From contig CBDCUO010000021.1 of assembly GCA_965222705.1 (NCBI GenBank), forward strand, positions 201,360 through 265,359: a stretch of 64,000 bases of DNA, read 5' to 3'. Source of the DNA: JAFMDF01 sp965222705 (GTDB taxonomy: Bacteria > Bacteroidota > Bacteroidia > Chitinophagales > Saprospiraceae). Within the stretch, counting starts at the first letter, position 1. Every line of letters starts with the position of its first letter. The notes under the pieces are model-generated. The model was not told the origin of the DNA and ran no database searches. It saw only the letters and a program-made list of their open reading frames with translations. The position numbers and the translations under genes are program-made. Positions 29,432 to 38,825 of this stretch are shown here, in pieces.

Positions 29432-30838
29432 ATGACGAATAAAAAGATCTACGACCTCGGTTTAGTCGGTTTGGGGACGATGGGGAAAAATCTGCTTATG
29501 AATATGGCAGATAATGGTTTTGAAGTAGCTGGCTATGATAAGGATACCACTAAAGTCCGTTCCTTGAAAAAAGAAACAGGAGCCATTTATGGGGCAGAAA
29601 CAATAGAAGAATTTGTAAATATTTTGGAAAAACCAAGACGAATACTCCTCTTAGTACCTGCTGGCAAAGTAGTAGATTACGTGATTTCGGATTTAATCCC
29701 TCATCTAGAAAAAGGAGACATCATTATAGACGGTGGCAATTCCTACTTCAAAGATACCCAAAGACGACAAAAAGAATTGGGAGGAAAGGGAATTCACTTT
29801 CTTGGAGTCGGTGTTTCTGGCGGGGCAGAAGGAGCGCGACGAGGACCCAGTATGATGCCCGGAGGCAATAAAAAGGCTTATGGAAAAGTAAAAAAAATAT
29901 TAGAAGCAATCGCTGCTAAAGTTGGCAAACAACCTTGCGTAGCCTGGCTGGGAGAAGGGGCGGTTGGGCATTATGTAAAAATGGTGCATAATGGCATTGA
30001 GTACGGCCTAATGCAATTGTTAGCAGAGGCCTATGACTTGATGAAAAGGGGGCTGGAACTCAATAATGCGGAAATTCGGCAGGTTTTTGAAGATTGGAAT
30101 AGCAAAGAATTGCAATCTTTTTTGGTAGAAATAACAGCAAAAATATTTGGACAGAAAGATCATCTAAGTGAAGCGGATGTCATTGATATTATTTTAGATA
30201 AAGGCAAACAGAAAGGAACGGGCAAGTGGACTTCGCAGGAGGCTATGGATGTGGGCGTACCGATTCCGACTATTGATTTAGCAGTGTTGGCTAGGGCAAT
30301 TTCTGCTTTTAAAGAAGAAAGAGAAAGAGCAGCTACTATTTTGTTTGGCCCAACTGTTTCTATCCGCAGGAATGAAAATAGCTTTGTTCGTCGTTTGAAA
30401 AATGCGACTTTATTTTCTTTTATCATTACTTATGCACAAGGCATGGCTCTGTTGAGAGATGCCTCGGAAGAGTACTGCTTTGACCTAGATTTGGAAAGGG
30501 TTGCTAGAATTTGGCGTGGAGGGTGTATTATTCGGGCAAAATTGTTGGAAGATTTTCGTCGAGCCTACAAGAAACAGCCGCATTTAACCAATCTATTGCT
30601 CGATAAACGTGTGGCAAGAATAATCAATAGACACCAAAAAGATGCTCGGGCAGTGGTCGCAGAAGCGACTAAATCTGGCATTCCTGTTCCATGCCTTATG
30701 GCGTGCCTATCTTATTATGATAGTTACCGGACAGAAAGCTTACCGATGAATTTGGTACAAGCGCAGCGTGATTTTTTTGGCTCGCATACCTATGAGCGCA
30801 TTGATCGGGAGGGCATCTTTCATACCAAATGGGACTAG
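29432..30838 (+). CDS. gnd: 6-phosphogluconate dehydrogenase, decarboxylating
   Basis: This 468-residue protein, of normal length for the family, oxidises 6-phosphogluconate to ribulose 5-phosphate and CO2 with NADP+ in the cytoplasm. Visible motifs are the N-terminal Rossmann loop GLVGLGTMGKNL, the substrate-binding GVSGGAEGARRGPSMMPGG near residue 130, the catalytic-Lys segment HYVKMVHNGIEY near 185, KGTGKWTSQEA near 260, and the C-terminal QAQRDFFGSHTYER segment. It is the first gene of a gnd-zwf-pgl cluster covering the whole oxidative pentose phosphate branch, so coupled expression for NADPH supply is likely. Confidence 0.96.
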   Translation: MTNKKIYDLGLVGLGTMGKNLLMNMADNGFEVAGYDKDTTKVRSLKKETGAIYGAETIEEFVNILEKPRRILLLVPAGKVVDYVISDLIPHLEKGDIIIDGGNSYFKDTQRRQKELGGKGIHFLGVGVSGGAEGARRGPSMMPGGNKKAYGKVKKILEAIAAKVGKQPCVAWLGEGAVGHYVKMVHNGIEYGLMQLLAEAYDLMKRGLELNNAEIRQVFEDWNSKELQSFLVEITAKIFGQKDHLSEADVIDIILDKGKQKGTGKWTSQEAMDVGVPIPTIDLAVLARAISAFKEERERAATILFGPTVSIRRNENSFVRRLKNATLFSFIITYAQGMALLRDASEEYCFDLDLERVARIWRGGCIIRAKLLEDFRRAYKKQPHLTNLLLDKRVARIINRHQKDARAVVAEATKSGIPVPCLMACLSYYDSYRTESLPMNLVQAQRDFFGSHTYERIDREGIFHTKWD

Positions 30839-30865
30839 GACTTGCACAATCAATTTAAAACTAGA

Positions 30866-32353
30866 ATGAATAATATAACAAAACCAACCCCTACTATTGT
30901 TTTTATTTTTGGAGGAAGCGGTGATTTGACCAATCGAAAATTAATTCCCGCTTTGTATAATCTGTACTTAGACGGCTATATGCCCGATCATTTTACAATT
31001 ATTGGTTTGGGAAGAACAAAATATGCCGATAAGAAATATCGAAGCACGGTTTATGCGGGCATTCAGAAGTTTTCTAGACAAAAGGGAACCAAAGAAGATT
31101 GGACGAATTTTTCTAAATCTGTCTATTACCAAGTTGCTGATGTTTTTGATGATGACAGCTACTTGAAGATGGGCAAGCGGATTGAGCAGATAGAAAAAGA
31201 GTGGGGGCTGCAGGCGAATGTGATTTTTAACCTTGCCATTGCACCTGGCTTGATGGATGCCGTTGTGAAAAAATTGGGTGGCTCTGGTATTTGTAAAGAC
31301 CCCGCCTGTACCCGATTGGTCATTGAAAAACCATTTGGGCATGATCTGGAAAGTGCTAAAACACTTAATGAGTTGCTAACGACTTATTTCGATGAAAGCC
31401 AGATTTATCGCATTGATCACTATTTGGGAAAAGATGCCGTTCAAAACATTTTGGTTTTTCGCTTTGCCAATTTGCTTTTTGAGCCAATTTGGAATCAAAA
31501 CTATATCGAACATGTGCAGATCACCGTTTCAGAGAGCATCGGAGTAGAAGATCGAGGAGGCTATTACGATCAATCGGGTGCTTTACGCGATATGATTCAA
31601 AACCACGTTTTACAGTTGCTCTGTTTTATCGCAATGGAACCGCCCGTTTCCTTTAAAGCAGACGAAATTCGGAATCGGAAAGTGGATGTTTTGCGAGCAA
31701 TGCGACATTACGAAGAAAAAGAAGTGCCGGAAAATGCTATCCGGGGTCAATATGAAGAAGGTTGGGTAAAAGGGGAGCGGGTGAAGGCTTATAGAAACGA
31801 AGTAAAAGACCGTAAGTCAAATACAGAAACATTTGCGGCCGTCAAATTTTATATAGACAATTGGCGTTGGAGAGGGGTGCCTTTTTATGTCCGATCTGGA
31901 AAGCGGATGACGGAAAAAGCTTCGATCATTACCATTCAGTTCAAACCTGCACCGCATCAGGTTTTTCCAAAGCGGACGGCCGAAAATGTGCGCCCCAATC
32001 GCATTACGATTACCATTAGCCCCGACACAGGCATCAGGATGCGTTTTCAGACTAAACGCCCTGGCTTGGATATGATGCTCAATCCAGCCGAGATGAAATT
32101 TAATTATAGCGAAACCTATGAGGACGAGCAACCGGAAGCCTATGAAACGCTTTTGCACGATGTAATGACAGCGGATGCCACGCTTTTTATGCGCTCCGAT
32201 GAAGTAGAAGCCGCTTGGGAGTTGCTGATGCCTATTCTAAATGCTTGGGAGAAAAACAAGCCCTATTATTTTCCCAATTATGCAGCAGGTAGCCAAGGAC
32301 CCCAAATGGCAGAAGGTCTAATTGCCAAAGATGGATTTCATTGGATTACTTAA
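30866..32353 (+). CDS. zwf: Glucose-6-phosphate 1-dehydrogenase
   Basis: About 495 residues. It oxidises glucose 6-phosphate to 6-phosphogluconolactone, the entry step of the pentose phosphate pathway. I see the nucleotide-binding GGSGDLTNRKL near the N-terminus, VIEKPFGHD, and the family signature RIDHYLGKD with the catalytic His region, followed by the QNILVFRFAN segment. The ATG at 30866 was preferred over an in-frame TTG at 30842 because it places the Rossmann motif at the usual distance from the N-terminus. It follows gnd by 27 bases, which suggests an operon. Confidence 0.96.
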   Translation: MNNITKPTPTIVFIFGGSGDLTNRKLIPALYNLYLDGYMPDHFTIIGLGRTKYADKKYRSTVYAGIQKFSRQKGTKEDWTNFSKSVYYQVADVFDDDSYLKMGKRIEQIEKEWGLQANVIFNLAIAPGLMDAVVKKLGGSGICKDPACTRLVIEKPFGHDLESAKTLNELLTTYFDESQIYRIDHYLGKDAVQNILVFRFANLLFEPIWNQNYIEHVQITVSESIGVEDRGGYYDQSGALRDMIQNHVLQLLCFIAMEPPVSFKADEIRNRKVDVLRAMRHYEEKEVPENAIRGQYEEGWVKGERVKAYRNEVKDRKSNTETFAAVKFYIDNWRWRGVPFYVRSGKRMTEKASIITIQFKPAPHQVFPKRTAENVRPNRITITISPDTGIRMRFQTKRPGLDMMLNPAEMKFNYSETYEDEQPEAYETLLHDVMTADATLFMRSDEVEAAWELLMPILNAWEKNKPYYFPNYAAGSQGPQMAEGLIAKDGFHWIT

Positions 32354-32505
32354 ATCTCTTGTTTTTTCAAACTAGTGGTTTAAATCTTAAGTTTCTGATT
32401 TCGCCGATTAGTGAAATTGGTTTTACAATATGCTGAAAATCCGTGCTTTGTCAAATTAACCCTAATCACTACACTAGCTTAAAACATTTTACCAAAAAAA
32501 TAACA

Positions 32506-33234
32506 ATGTCAGACCCTATTTTAAAGATTTACAAGAACAAAACAGAATTGATTGAAATGGCCGCTGACCTGTTTGTTGAAAAAGCACAAGTCGCTATCAA
32601 AAAAAAAGAACGATTCGTCGTTTGCCTTTCGGGTGGTAAGACGCCCAAGGCCTTGTATGAGTTATTGGCAACAGAACCTTATAGAGAAAAAATCAACTGG
32701 AAAAAATGTTATGTATTTTGGGGAGATGAACGCATGGTACCCCCTAACCACGATGAAAGCAATTATGGAATGGCTTATGATACTCTTTTAAAAAAGGTCA
32801 ATATTCCCAAGTCGCAGATTTTTCCCGTAGATACTTCTAAGACCCCCAAACGAGCATCAGAACTTTATAGCCAGGCCCTCTTGAAGGTATTTAGAGCTAA
32901 ACGACCATCTTTTGACCTGTTTTTGCTGGGTATGGGAGCGGATGGACATACTGCTTCTATTTTTCCCGGAACAGATGCTGTACACATTCGCCGAAAAAGG
33001 GTGAAAGGCGTGTATGTTTCAGCTTTAAAAACCTGGCGAATGACTATGACTTTTCCAGTGATTAATAACGCAAGGACTGTTGCTTTTTTGGTAATCGGCA
33101 GGAAAAAAGCGGTGGCCTTAAAGGAAGTTTTAAAGGGAGATTATAATCCCAATTTATACCCTGCCCAGTTGGTGCGCAAGGCAAAAGGAGAGGTAATTTG
33201 GTTCTTGGATAATAGGGCGGCTAGTCAATTATAA
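32506..33234 (+). CDS. pgl: 6-phosphogluconolactonase
   Basis: 242 residues from the ATG at 32506. An upstream TTG at 32443 would add an unlikely extension. It hydrolyses 6-phosphogluconolactone and completes the oxidative pentose phosphate set with the two preceding genes. Motifs of the SugarP isomerase/Pgl fold are clear: LSGGKTPKALYELL, WGDERMVPPNHDESNYGM and LGMGADGHTASIFPG. Its stop codon and that of the converging recF share the palindrome TTATAA at 33229-33234, so the two genes overlap by six bases. Confidence 0.95.
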   Translation: MSDPILKIYKNKTELIEMAADLFVEKAQVAIKKKERFVVCLSGGKTPKALYELLATEPYREKINWKKCYVFWGDERMVPPNHDESNYGMAYDTLLKKVNIPKSQIFPVDTSKTPKRASELYSQALLKVFRAKRPSFDLFLLGMGADGHTASIFPGTDAVHIRRKRVKGVYVSALKTWRMTMTFPVINNARTVAFLVIGRKKAVALKEVLKGDYNPNLYPAQLVRKAKGEVIWFLDNRAASQL

Positions 33235-34341
33235 CTTACTACTAGGCACAACCTGCCCATTTTTTATTACAAATCGCCGGAAAGAAACACGAAGTTGTTT
33301 CAGCATTTCTGTTAGACGAGTTTCGTGCGTATCCGTGAAAAATATCTGCCCAAAATCTTTTTCAAATAATAACTTTAGTAATTGCGCTACGCGCTTTCGG
33401 TCTAGCTTGTCGAAAATATCATCCAATAATAAAATAGGCGAACAGGTTTTTTCTTTTTTTACCAATTCATATTGTGCCAATTTCAGTGCCAGTATATAGG
33501 ATTTTAATTGCCCTTGAGAAGCGAACTTTTTAAGCGGAAAACTTTCTATTTTGAATAATAAGTCGTCTTTGTGAATACCTGTACTTGAGCGCTGTAAAAT
33601 CAAATCTTTTTGCCGACTCTCCTGCAATAAATTTCTTAAACTATCTTCGGACAATTGAGAGCGATAAGTATAAGCAACGCTTTCTTGATTATCGGAAATG
33701 AGTTGGTAGTATTCTTGAAAAACAGGTATGAAATGATCGCTAAATTCAGCCCTTTTTTGATGGATTAGCTGGGCAGGTGCTTCCATTTGTTCATCGAAAG
33801 TATCCAAGAGCTTAGGATCTGTTTGTAGAGTCGCTCCAAGTTTTTTTAAAGCAGCATTTCGCTGACGCAAAATCCGATTGTATTTTATTAATGCGGTCAA
33901 ATAGCCTGCGTCAATTTGAGAAAGGGTATTGTCTAAAAATTTTCGCCGGACCTCACTGCCACTCAAAGCTAATTCGATATCGAATGGGGTAATCATTACA
34001 ACCGGAAAAGTGCCAATATGATCTGCCAATTTGTTATAAACAGAACCATTTAATTCCATTTCTTTTTTTTCCTTTGGAATGATTTTGGCAACTGTTTTGA
34101 ACCTCTTTTTCCCTTTTCTAAAATGCCCCTCTAACCTCGTGAAAGGTGCTTTGTGTCGCAGAACGAAGGCATCTTTTGTACCAAAATGGCTCTTGCACAT
34201 ACATAGATAGTAAACAGCATCGAGCAAATTGGTTTTACCCATGCCATTCAAACCCACAATACAGTTAACCCTCGGGGAAAACGAGATACTTGCTGTTTTG
34301 TAATTCTTAAAATTACTTAACTTGATTTTCTCCAGATACAA
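33229..34341 (-). CDS. recF: DNA replication and repair protein RecF
   Basis: An SMC-like ATPase that binds gapped DNA and loads RecA together with RecO and RecR. Walker A is GLNGMGKTN near residue 32, and Walker B with the D-loop is LLLDDIFDKLD near the C-terminus, followed by TDTHETRL. The start is a choice. RecF proteins normally begin MYL..I.L.NFKNY, and here a TTG at 34341 gives exactly that start (370 residues). The next upstream ATG is at 34422 and would add a 27-residue tail that looks unrelated to the family. It is divergent from the GNAT gene, and dnaA/dnaN, often near recF elsewhere, are not in this window. Confidence 0.93.
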   Translation of the reverse strand: MYLEKIKLSNFKNYKTASISFSPRVNCIVGLNGMGKTNLLDAVYYLCMCKSHFGTKDAFVLRHKAPFTRLEGHFRKGKKRFKTVAKIIPKEKKEMELNGSVYNKLADHIGTFPVVMITPFDIELALSGSEVRRKFLDNTLSQIDAGYLTALIKYNRILRQRNAALKKLGATLQTDPKLLDTFDEQMEAPAQLIHQKRAEFSDHFIPVFQEYYQLISDNQESVAYTYRSQLSEDSLRNLLQESRQKDLILQRSSTGIHKDDLLFKIESFPLKKFASQGQLKSYILALKLAQYELVKKEKTCSPILLLDDIFDKLDRKRVAQLLKLLFEKDFGQIFFTDTHETRLTEMLKQLRVSFRRFVIKNGQVVPSSKL

Positions 34342-34524
34342 GTGGACGAATTTGAATGAGAAATAGGCAAATTTAAGAGGTTTTTTGGTAGCTATTTTAC
34401 TATTTCCATTAAAAATGAGCAATTCTTCTTATCATTTCCTAACGAAACCTTCTCTAAATATTTAAAAAGAAAATTCCTAATATTGTGAGCAGGTTTACAC
34501 CAAATTGGAAAAAATTATTTTTAT

Positions 34525-35049
34525 ATGATCCAATACCAAACTGCTACAACTCAGCATACTCGAGCTATAGCATTGCTCCACGCTCAAAGTTGGCAACAAA
34601 ACTATCGGGGCATTATGGCTGACGATTATTTAGATAATAAGGTGGAACAGGAAAGACTTGCCGTTTGGCGAAGTCGGCTTGTGCATCCAGCTGGTAACCA
34701 ATGCGTTATAATTGCAAAAGAAAATGAAATGCTTTGTGGTTTTGCCTGTACCTACTTGAATGAAGACCCTGTATATGGTTCTTTGCTGGATAACATTCAT
34801 GTTTCTGAACACTGGAAGCGGCAGGGAATAGGCAGAGCGTTAATGCGAATTTCTGCCAAATGGATTCAGCAACAAAATCCTCTTTCCTCTTATTACCTAT
34901 GGGTACTGGAGGAAAATGCAGCGGCTATTCATTTTTATGAACAATTAGGTGGAAAAAAGGTAGAAAAAATGAACCATCCTATGCCAGATGGAGGAATAGC
35001 AAATGCATTTCGCTACTTTTGGAAAAATTTAGATGCTTTAGTTGATTGA
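34525..35049 (+). CDS. GNAT-family N-acetyltransferase
   Basis: A 174-residue soluble protein with the acetyl-CoA binding motif A in VSEHWKRQGIGRALM near residue 95, preceded by the beta-strand NIHV, and the late motif WVLEENAAAIHFYEQLGG, all typical of GNAT enzymes. The N-terminus (ATTQHTRAIALLHAQSWQQ.Y) is that of the single-domain small-substrate acetyltransferases. The acceptor substrate cannot be read from the sequence. It is divergent from recF and converges on the next gene. Confidence 0.88.
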   Translation: MIQYQTATTQHTRAIALLHAQSWQQNYRGIMADDYLDNKVEQERLAVWRSRLVHPAGNQCVIIAKENEMLCGFACTYLNEDPVYGSLLDNIHVSEHWKRQGIGRALMRISAKWIQQQNPLSSYYLWVLEENAAAIHFYEQLGGKKVEKMNHPMPDGGIANAFRYFWKNLDALVD

Positions 35050-35074
35050 TTAAAGCCCATTGTGAGCTTACCCA

Positions 35075-35731
35075 CTATTGATCCTTTTTCTTTTTAAAAT
35101 CCCCATTTTTCCAGGCTTTAATAAATTTTCCCCAAGCAATTGGACTAAAAATATTCATAGGAGGAACCTGTCCATAGTGATAGTAATTAGAAGCTTGTTG
35201 GCGCAAATAATAATCTGCGTTTTCATTGCCATCTCGGATAACAGTTTGCCGCCCCCTTGCCAGGACTTCCTCTGCAATGTTTTCTGCTGCTCGCCTTTGC
35301 AGCTCGGGCGTTACGTCCATAGCTAGAAATTCAATTTTAAAATGTTCTTTACTCGGCCAGGGAAAAACGACCGTTTCGGGTAGATTGATGGTATCCTGGG
35401 TCATTAGTTGCACAATCGAATAATGATCATCTTCTAAAGAGTCTGGAACAATAAACTCTACCGTTTTATAGCCCACTGTAGAAAAAATAACCGTCTCTCC
35501 CTTTCGAGCAACGATCGTGAAAAAGCCTTTAAAATCAGTGTATGCTCCCCGACGACTATCGGCTTTAATAAAAACATTGGTATAGGGTATGGGCAATAAT
35601 TCTTCCGTTGAGCCGTCCAGTACCAAACCGGATAGCTGGATCAACTCCTCCGGCTCTTGCTCGTTTTGGGCAGTTAGCAATTGACCAAAGACCAATAAAC
35701 AAAGGATACTACTGGTGATATATTTTGACAT
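35075..35731 (-). CDS. Exported protein with CarboxypepD_reg-like domain
   Basis: About 218 residues from the ATG at 35731, which opens a signal peptide (SSILCLLVFGQLLTAQ). Residues ~30-110 form a carboxypeptidase-regulatory-like beta-sandwich: LSGLVLDGSTEELLPIPYTNVFI, then GAYTDFKGFFTI and VIFSTVGYKTVEF. This domain sits at the start of many TonB-dependent receptors, but here no barrel follows, only a ~100-residue tail ending in basic FKKKKDQ. Stand-alone proteins of this build are common in Bacteroidota and of unknown function. A periplasmic or outer-membrane location is inferred. Confidence 0.75.
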   Translation of the reverse strand: MSKYITSSILCLLVFGQLLTAQNEQEPEELIQLSGLVLDGSTEELLPIPYTNVFIKADSRRGAYTDFKGFFTIVARKGETVIFSTVGYKTVEFIVPDSLEDDHYSIVQLMTQDTINLPETVVFPWPSKEHFKIEFLAMDVTPELQRRAAENIAEEVLARGRQTVIRDGNENADYYLRQQASNYYHYGQVPPMNIFSPIAWGKFIKAWKNGDFKKKKDQ

Positions 35732-35780
35732 GCTACTTAAATTAGAAGTAAAAATTATATACATTAAATTCGTAACTTTT

Positions 35781-35866
35781 TCCCCCTCTGGAGGGGGCTA
35801 GGGGGAGGACTATGGGAGTTATTCTTAAAATTATCCTCCTCCCGCCCCCTCCGAAGGGGGAGAAGA
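35781..35866. repeat. REP-like GC-rich inverted repeat pair
   Basis: In an otherwise AT-rich 306-base intergenic stretch (35732-36037) lie two copies of a palindromic element in opposite orientation. Copy 1 (35781-35810) reads CCCCCTCTGGAGGGGG followed by CTAGGGGGAGGA. Copy 2 (35833-35866, minus strand) reads CCCCCTTCGGAGGGGG followed by CGGGAGGAGGA. The arrangement resembles a BIME-type pair of REP elements. It sits between the convergence-free 5' side of the CarboxypepD_reg-like gene and the 3' end of the symporter. No RAYT transposase is seen in the window. Confidence 0.7.
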
Positions 35867-36037
35867 ACCGTGCAAATCCTAGAAACTTGTAGGTAAGCTT
35901 GAAATTTATTATCCATAAAATTTTTTATCCGTAGTTTTCAAATGTATATCCAAAGCTACAAAAAGGAAACGCTTTACAAAACCTTCTGTACGGCTATTAC
36001 TAGATTATTAACATACCTTTAACTGCAAAAATGGATG

Positions 36038-37675
36038 CTACCCTTGAAAATAAAATAAAATGCTGATGATGACCAATACCAAGATTACTGAAGCCACTAT
36101 ATCCCAAAGGGAATAGCTGTTTTGGGCCTCTGCTTTTTGAGCGGCGGTCAAGGTCCCAAAGGTCAATCCTTTTATTTTTTCTTCCGAAGGAGCGGCGGTC
36201 AGTAAGCTAACGCTAATGCAGACCAATACACAGGCAATGAACATAAAAATTGCCATATGAGCAAAATTGATAGACGCATAGGTGGCTAGAAGACCACTTG
36301 CACCCGCTACTAAATTGCCATCGACATCCAAATAACTGAGCTCTGCAATAATCCGAACCGTTGCCATGATTAAGCCAAAAAACAAGGTCGCAATGGCGCC
36401 TTTTGCATTGATGCGTTTCCATAGGATGCCCAATAAAAAAACCGTTGTAATCGGAGGGGCTATATAAGACTGGACACTTTGCAGGTATTTATACAAAGTG
36501 CCGCCACCTATTTTTTGCATAATTGGAATCCATGCCATACCCAGAATGACGACAATAGCCGTGGCGATCCTCCCAATTTGCACCAGTCGCTTTTCCGAAC
36601 TATGCGGATATAACTTTTTGAACACGTCAATCGTGAATAAGGTAGAACTGGAATTGAAAACAGAAGCTAGGGAACTCATCAGTGCTGCGATCAAGCCCCC
36701 CGCCACCAAGCCTTTCATGCCGGTGGGTAATAAGGTTTGCACCAAAACCGGAAAGACCTGGTCACTTTTTTCATAAGTCAAAATGCCTTTTTGTTTGAGA
36801 GCAAAGGCGATGATGCCTGGCAGCAAAAAGATAAAAATGGGCAGAATCTTTAAATAGGCGCCAAAAATAGCCCCCCTTCTGCCGATTTCTATATTATGAG
36901 CAGCCAAGGTTCTTTGTACAATATATTGGTCTGTACACCAGTACCAAATCCCTACGATTGCGCCCCCAAAGACCATTCCCGTCCAGGGAAACTGGGGATC
37001 GGAAGCCGGTCGCCACATATTAAAATGCTCCGCCCCTGCCAAAGCCTTTAGCTCTCCCCAACTGCCGATTGCTTCAAAGCCCTTATAGGTCAAAAACAGC
37101 GAGCCCATGATCAAAATAACGGTTTGCAAGGCTTCGGTATAAACCACTGCGCGCATCCCGCCCAAAATGGTATAAGCCCCTGTAATTAGCACTGTCAACA
37201 AGGCACCTTGAAAAAAACTCAAGCCCAGCAAAGCAGAAACGACGATCCCGCCCGCATAAATCGTTACAGACACTTTGGTCAGCACGTAGCCGATAATAGA
37301 AAAAATAGACAAAAACCACCTGGAGCGACTATCGAATCTTTTTTCTAAAAACTCTGGCATCGTAAAGGCCCCGCTCCGCATATAAAAGGGCAAAAATAAC
37401 CAACCCAATAACAAGACAATCCAGGCGTGTAGCTCGTAATGCGCCATGGGCATCCCGGATTCTGCGCCTGTCCCTGCCAAGCCTACCACATGCTCGGAAC
37501 CAATATTAGAAGCAAAAATGGAAGCCCCAATAACAAACCAGCCCACATTCCTACCCGCCAGAAAATAATCTTCGGTATCTTTATTTTTTTGGAGGATGAC
37601 CCAAATAGCTATTCCAATTAAAAGGGCAAAATAAGCACCCAATACGAGCCAATCTAACGTCTGTAAAGTATTCAT
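36038..37675 (-). CDS. Sodium:solute symporter (SSS/SLC5 family)
   Basis: 545 residues from the ATG at 37675, with some 13-14 hydrophobic segments. It carries SSS family features: DYFLAGRNVGWFVIGASIFASNIGSEH early on (the substrate and Na+ site region) and GLIAALMSSLASVFNSSSTLFT.D in the second half. The closest type by pattern is the bacterial sodium/glucose or galactose (SGLT/vSGLT-like) group, so sugar uptake with Na+ is inferred, but the solute is not certain. A final hydrophobic segment follows a loop rich in Ala, Glu and Lys. It is a single gene with no obvious catabolic partner beside it. Confidence 0.9.
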   Translation of the reverse strand: MNTLQTLDWLVLGAYFALLIGIAIWVILQKNKDTEDYFLAGRNVGWFVIGASIFASNIGSEHVVGLAGTGAESGMPMAHYELHAWIVLLLGWLFLPFYMRSGAFTMPEFLEKRFDSRSRWFLSIFSIIGYVLTKVSVTIYAGGIVVSALLGLSFFQGALLTVLITGAYTILGGMRAVVYTEALQTVILIMGSLFLTYKGFEAIGSWGELKALAGAEHFNMWRPASDPQFPWTGMVFGGAIVGIWYWCTDQYIVQRTLAAHNIEIGRRGAIFGAYLKILPIFIFLLPGIIAFALKQKGILTYEKSDQVFPVLVQTLLPTGMKGLVAGGLIAALMSSLASVFNSSSTLFTIDVFKKLYPHSSEKRLVQIGRIATAIVVILGMAWIPIMQKIGGGTLYKYLQSVQSYIAPPITTVFLLGILWKRINAKGAIATLFFGLIMATVRIIAELSYLDVDGNLVAGASGLLATYASINFAHMAIFMFIACVLVCISVSLLTAAPSEEKIKGLTFGTLTAAQKAEAQNSYSLWDIVASVILVLVIISILFYFQG

Positions 37676-37891
37676 ATGCTTTCGCAATTGTTTTGATGAA
37701 AATCCTGCTATTGCGCTTTGATTTGATAATGGAAGCCGATAGCAGGCGGTAAAGTTAATATTTTCTATAAAATACCCCAGTACAACTTTGCCTTCTACCC
37801 CTTTGTCCTATACCCCATTGCTTTTCTTTGATAATATTTTGGTGATTTATATACAAAATACTAATTTCCTCGCTCATTAATCAAAAGACGT

Positions 37892-38404
37892 ATGAAAATG
37901 CCCCTTCCCGAAAAATATACCCATCCACTAGTTGACCACTTGTCTTTTGATATGGCTTTGGTCAAAAAAGGACAATTCCTGATGGGTAGCCATAGCCAAG
38001 CGGCTTATGACGATGAAAAACCCGTTCATCTGGTGCATATAGCCCATGATTTCTATATGGCTTGTTTTCCCGTCACACAGCAAATTTGGAAAGTCATCAT
38101 GGACGGGCATGATCCCGCCTACTTTAAAGGGGATCAAAGACCCGTAGAGCGAGTCTCCTGGATAGATATTAGAGAAGGCGGGCAGGATAAAGTACTGACG
38201 GAAAGTTTTTTGGATCGTTTAAATAAAAAATTCCCACCAACAGACAAATGGCAAAATTATCGCTTTAGGCTGCCCACGGAGGCAGAATGGGAATATGCGG
38301 CTAAAGGCGGCCATCTGGCGAAGCAACTCCAATGGGAAGGCAAAAAAGTAATGGGCAAAACAATGGATTATTATACTCAATACAGCAGCAGCGACACGGA
38401 GTAG
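37892..38404 (+). pseudogene. FGE-sulfatase-fold gene, truncated and decayed at the 3' end
   Basis: 170 codons from ATG at 37892 match the N-terminal half of the formylglycine-generating-enzyme fold: ALVKKGQFLMGS, a DEKPVH..H...FYMACFPVTQ stretch, PVERVSW and RFRLPTEAEWEYAAKGG. The frame stops at 38402-38404 before the conserved GNVWEW and RGGSW core. Past the stop, other frames of 38405-38570 still show scraps of the family's C-terminus (RRLGSWHSPF, then QCSVDFSCG, then DIGIDIVF), spaced too closely. This suggests an internal deletion plus indels. FGE-fold domains without catalytic Cys are common in secreted proteins and in conflict systems. A TIR-domain gene lies nearby. The truncated product is probably not functional. 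Confidence 0.7.
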
Positions 38405-38581
38405 GCTGCAAGCGGAGCGCAGCCAACGGAGTGGAGTAGCTATGTGGGTAGGCCGCCGCCTAGGTAGTTGGCATTCGCCCTTTTAGACCCTTCGCAGTGT
38501 AGTGTGGACTTTAGCTGCGGTTGAAAATTTTTAAAATTGGATATTGGTATAGATATTGTTTTTAAGTTAGAAAGGGAAGTT

Positions 38582-38812
38582 ATGACTGAGAAAACAATCC
38601 ATGTGAGTCAAAGGTTGATTGATGCCATGTCTGAGTTGGTTCGGCGCTTGGAGGCGCATTTCCTCTTTTCCAAATCAGAAAAGATTGAAAAAAAACTCGA
38701 AGAAATAAAAAAAGAAATCGCACAAATAGAAAAAGATAATCAGGAAGACATCGAAACACTAGCGGACCGCAAGAAAAAAGCCCAAAAAAAGAAAAAAGAT
38801 TTTAAACCCTAG
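38582..38812 (+). CDS. Small Lys/Glu-rich coiled-coil protein
   Basis: 76 residues from the ATG at 38582 (an upstream in-frame TTG at 38537 lies in decayed FGE-gene sequence). The N-terminus TEKTIHVSQRLIDAMSELVRRLEAHF could be a short amphipathic helix. The remainder (KIEKKLEEIKKEIAQIEKDN...) has heptad spacing of hydrophobic residues, and the C-terminus is highly basic (KKKAQKKKKDFKP). No family is recognised. It ends 13 bases from the converging TIR gene. It may be a real small gene because of its regular heptads, but low-complexity sequence makes this uncertain. Confidence 0.45.
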   Translation: MTEKTIHVSQRLIDAMSELVRRLEAHFLFSKSEKIEKKLEEIKKEIAQIEKDNQEDIETLADRKKKAQKKKKDFKP

Positions 38813-38825
38813 TGAATATTATACA

